In this document: piece after piece, positions 5,923-6,533 of the stretch
Layout of the letters: each line of letters opens with the position of its first letter
Numbering within the stretch: the first letter of the stretch is position 1
Made by a program: the position numbers and the translations under genes
The notes under the pieces: model-generated
Told to the model about the DNA's origin: nothing
Databases searched by the model: none
Seen by the model: only the letters and a program-made list of their open reading frames with translations
NCBI GenBank assembly: GCA_002299965.1
Contig: DBOM01000058.1
Span: forward strand, 1 to 6,533
Reading direction: 5' to 3'
Length of the DNA stretch: 6,533 bases
From: Caldiserica bacterium UBA646
GTDB lineage: Bacteria > Caldisericota > Caldisericia > Caldisericales > Caldisericaceae

Positions 5923-6533
5923 ATGAAGAAAATTAATATAAGCAACGAAGTAAAAAATACAATAGAAAAATTTGCTCTCATTAAAAAAGGAGAGCGTGTC
6001 CTTGTAGGCGTATCCGGGGGAGCAGATTCAATGTGCTTATTGCACATCCTGAATGAATTAAAAGACGAACTTGGTTTCTCAATTGCAGTAGCCACATTCA
6101 ATCATAAAATAAGGAAAGAATCTGAAGAAGAAACAAAGTTTGTAAATAGTGTGGTTGTTGAGCTTGGCATTCCATTTTTCTATAATGAAAAAGACATCAA
6201 AAAACTTGCCAAAATACGCTCACGCTCATTGGAAGATATGGCAAGAGAAGAAAGGTTTGCGTTCTTTTTAAAGATTAAGCAAGAGGAAAAATATGACAAA
6301 ATCGCACTAGCCCATACTATGGACGATCTTACGGAAACCACTCTCATCCATTTATTAAAAGGCACAGGCGTCACCGGGCTCATTGGTATCCGACCAAAAA
6401 GCTTTCAAGGAATTATCCATCCATTGATTCGCATAACCAGAAAAGACGTTGAAGCATATATAAAATTGAATAAAATTCCATTTAGAACAGATTGGACAAA
6501 TTTTTCGCTTGACTATTTGAGAAACAGAGTGCG
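5923..6533 (+). CDS. tilS: tRNA(Ile)-lysidine synthetase TilS, 5' part (runs off the window)
   Basis: TilS is a cytosolic ATP-dependent enzyme that joins lysine to C34 of the tRNA-Ile with anticodon CAU, so that it reads AUA instead of AUG. The first 203 codons are present, with no stop before the window edge. Signatures: PP-loop 'GVSGGADSM' (29-37), 'FNHKIRKESEEE' (59-70) matching the family's NHxLR block, 'SLEDMAREERFAFF' (102-115), 'LAHTMDDLTETTLIHLLKGTGVTGL' pattern split over 129-153 with the Asp-Asp and Glu of the active site, and 'DWTN...YLRNRVR' (190-204), which marks the end of the N-terminal catalytic domain. The C-terminal tRNA-binding domains would lie outside. The start is fixed by an in-frame TAA at 5917-5919, two codons before the ATG. 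The Shine-Dalgarno is weak: GGGA (5911-5914), 8 nt upstream. It is transcribed divergently from lipM. Confidence 0.95.
   Translation, partial: MKKINISNEVKNTIEKFALIKKGERVLVGVSGGADSMCLLHILNELKDELGFSIAVATFNHKIRKESEEETKFVNSVVVELGIPFFYNEKDIKKLAKIRSRSLEDMAREERFAFFLKIKQEEKYDKIALAHTMDDLTETTLIHLLKGTGVTGLIGIRPKSFQGIIHPLIRITRKDVEAYIKLNKIPFRTDWTNFSLDYLRNRV

Noticed and set aside
5793..6101. 102-codon minus-strand frame over the intergenic region and the start of tilS
   Set aside because: It is antisense to the conserved PP-loop region of tilS, and the product shows only low-complexity hydrophobic sequence.

Overview
The window comes from an AT-rich bacterial chromosome (low GC by eye) with dense coding. 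The host is probably an uncultured diderm (Gram-negative-type) bacterium. The argument is indirect: two SurA-like extracytoplasmic chaperones and a lipoprotein whose second half resembles LolB/LolA proteins. The phylum cannot be fixed from this sequence. No mobile element, CRISPR array, tRNA or rRNA is visible.

Layout. About 5.7 kb is one tightly packed minus-strand gene cluster, read right to left. It starts with a LipM-type lipoate/octanoate transferase (start at 5709). A 33-nt gap leads to a membrane-anchored SurA-like chaperone with two parvulin domains (4875-3208). This overlaps by 1 nt (TAATG) a second, smaller SurA-N-like protein that lacks any parvulin domain (3208-2387). That overlaps by 4 nt (ATGA) a lipoprotein with a carboxypeptidase-regulatory-like domain and a LolB-like half (2390-1566). 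The last gene overlaps by 11 nt and encodes a DUF885-family protein whose metal-binding motif is destroyed (1576-17). On the plus strand the 5' part of tilS (tRNA-Ile lysidine synthetase) starts at 5923 and runs off the right edge. A 213-nt divergent intergenic region separates the two units and holds a good minus-strand sigma70-type promoter and a weaker plus-strand candidate.

How the genes fit together. The three middle genes (two chaperones and a lipoprotein) look like an envelope-protein folding or sorting module. The LipM-like enzyme at the head and the predicted cytosolic DUF885 pseudo-peptidase at the tail have no obvious biochemical link to it. TilS is an unrelated housekeeping enzyme.

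The main items for a second look are: (1) a perfect 16-bp inverted repeat, in exact codon register, inside the lipoprotein gene; (2) the loss of all recognisable metal ligands in the DUF885 protein; (3) the pairing of a two-parvulin SurA-like protein with a parvulin-less partner; (4) the unusual domain combination in the lipoprotein; and (5) a promoter placed so close to the lipM start codon that the mRNA should be leaderless or nearly so.
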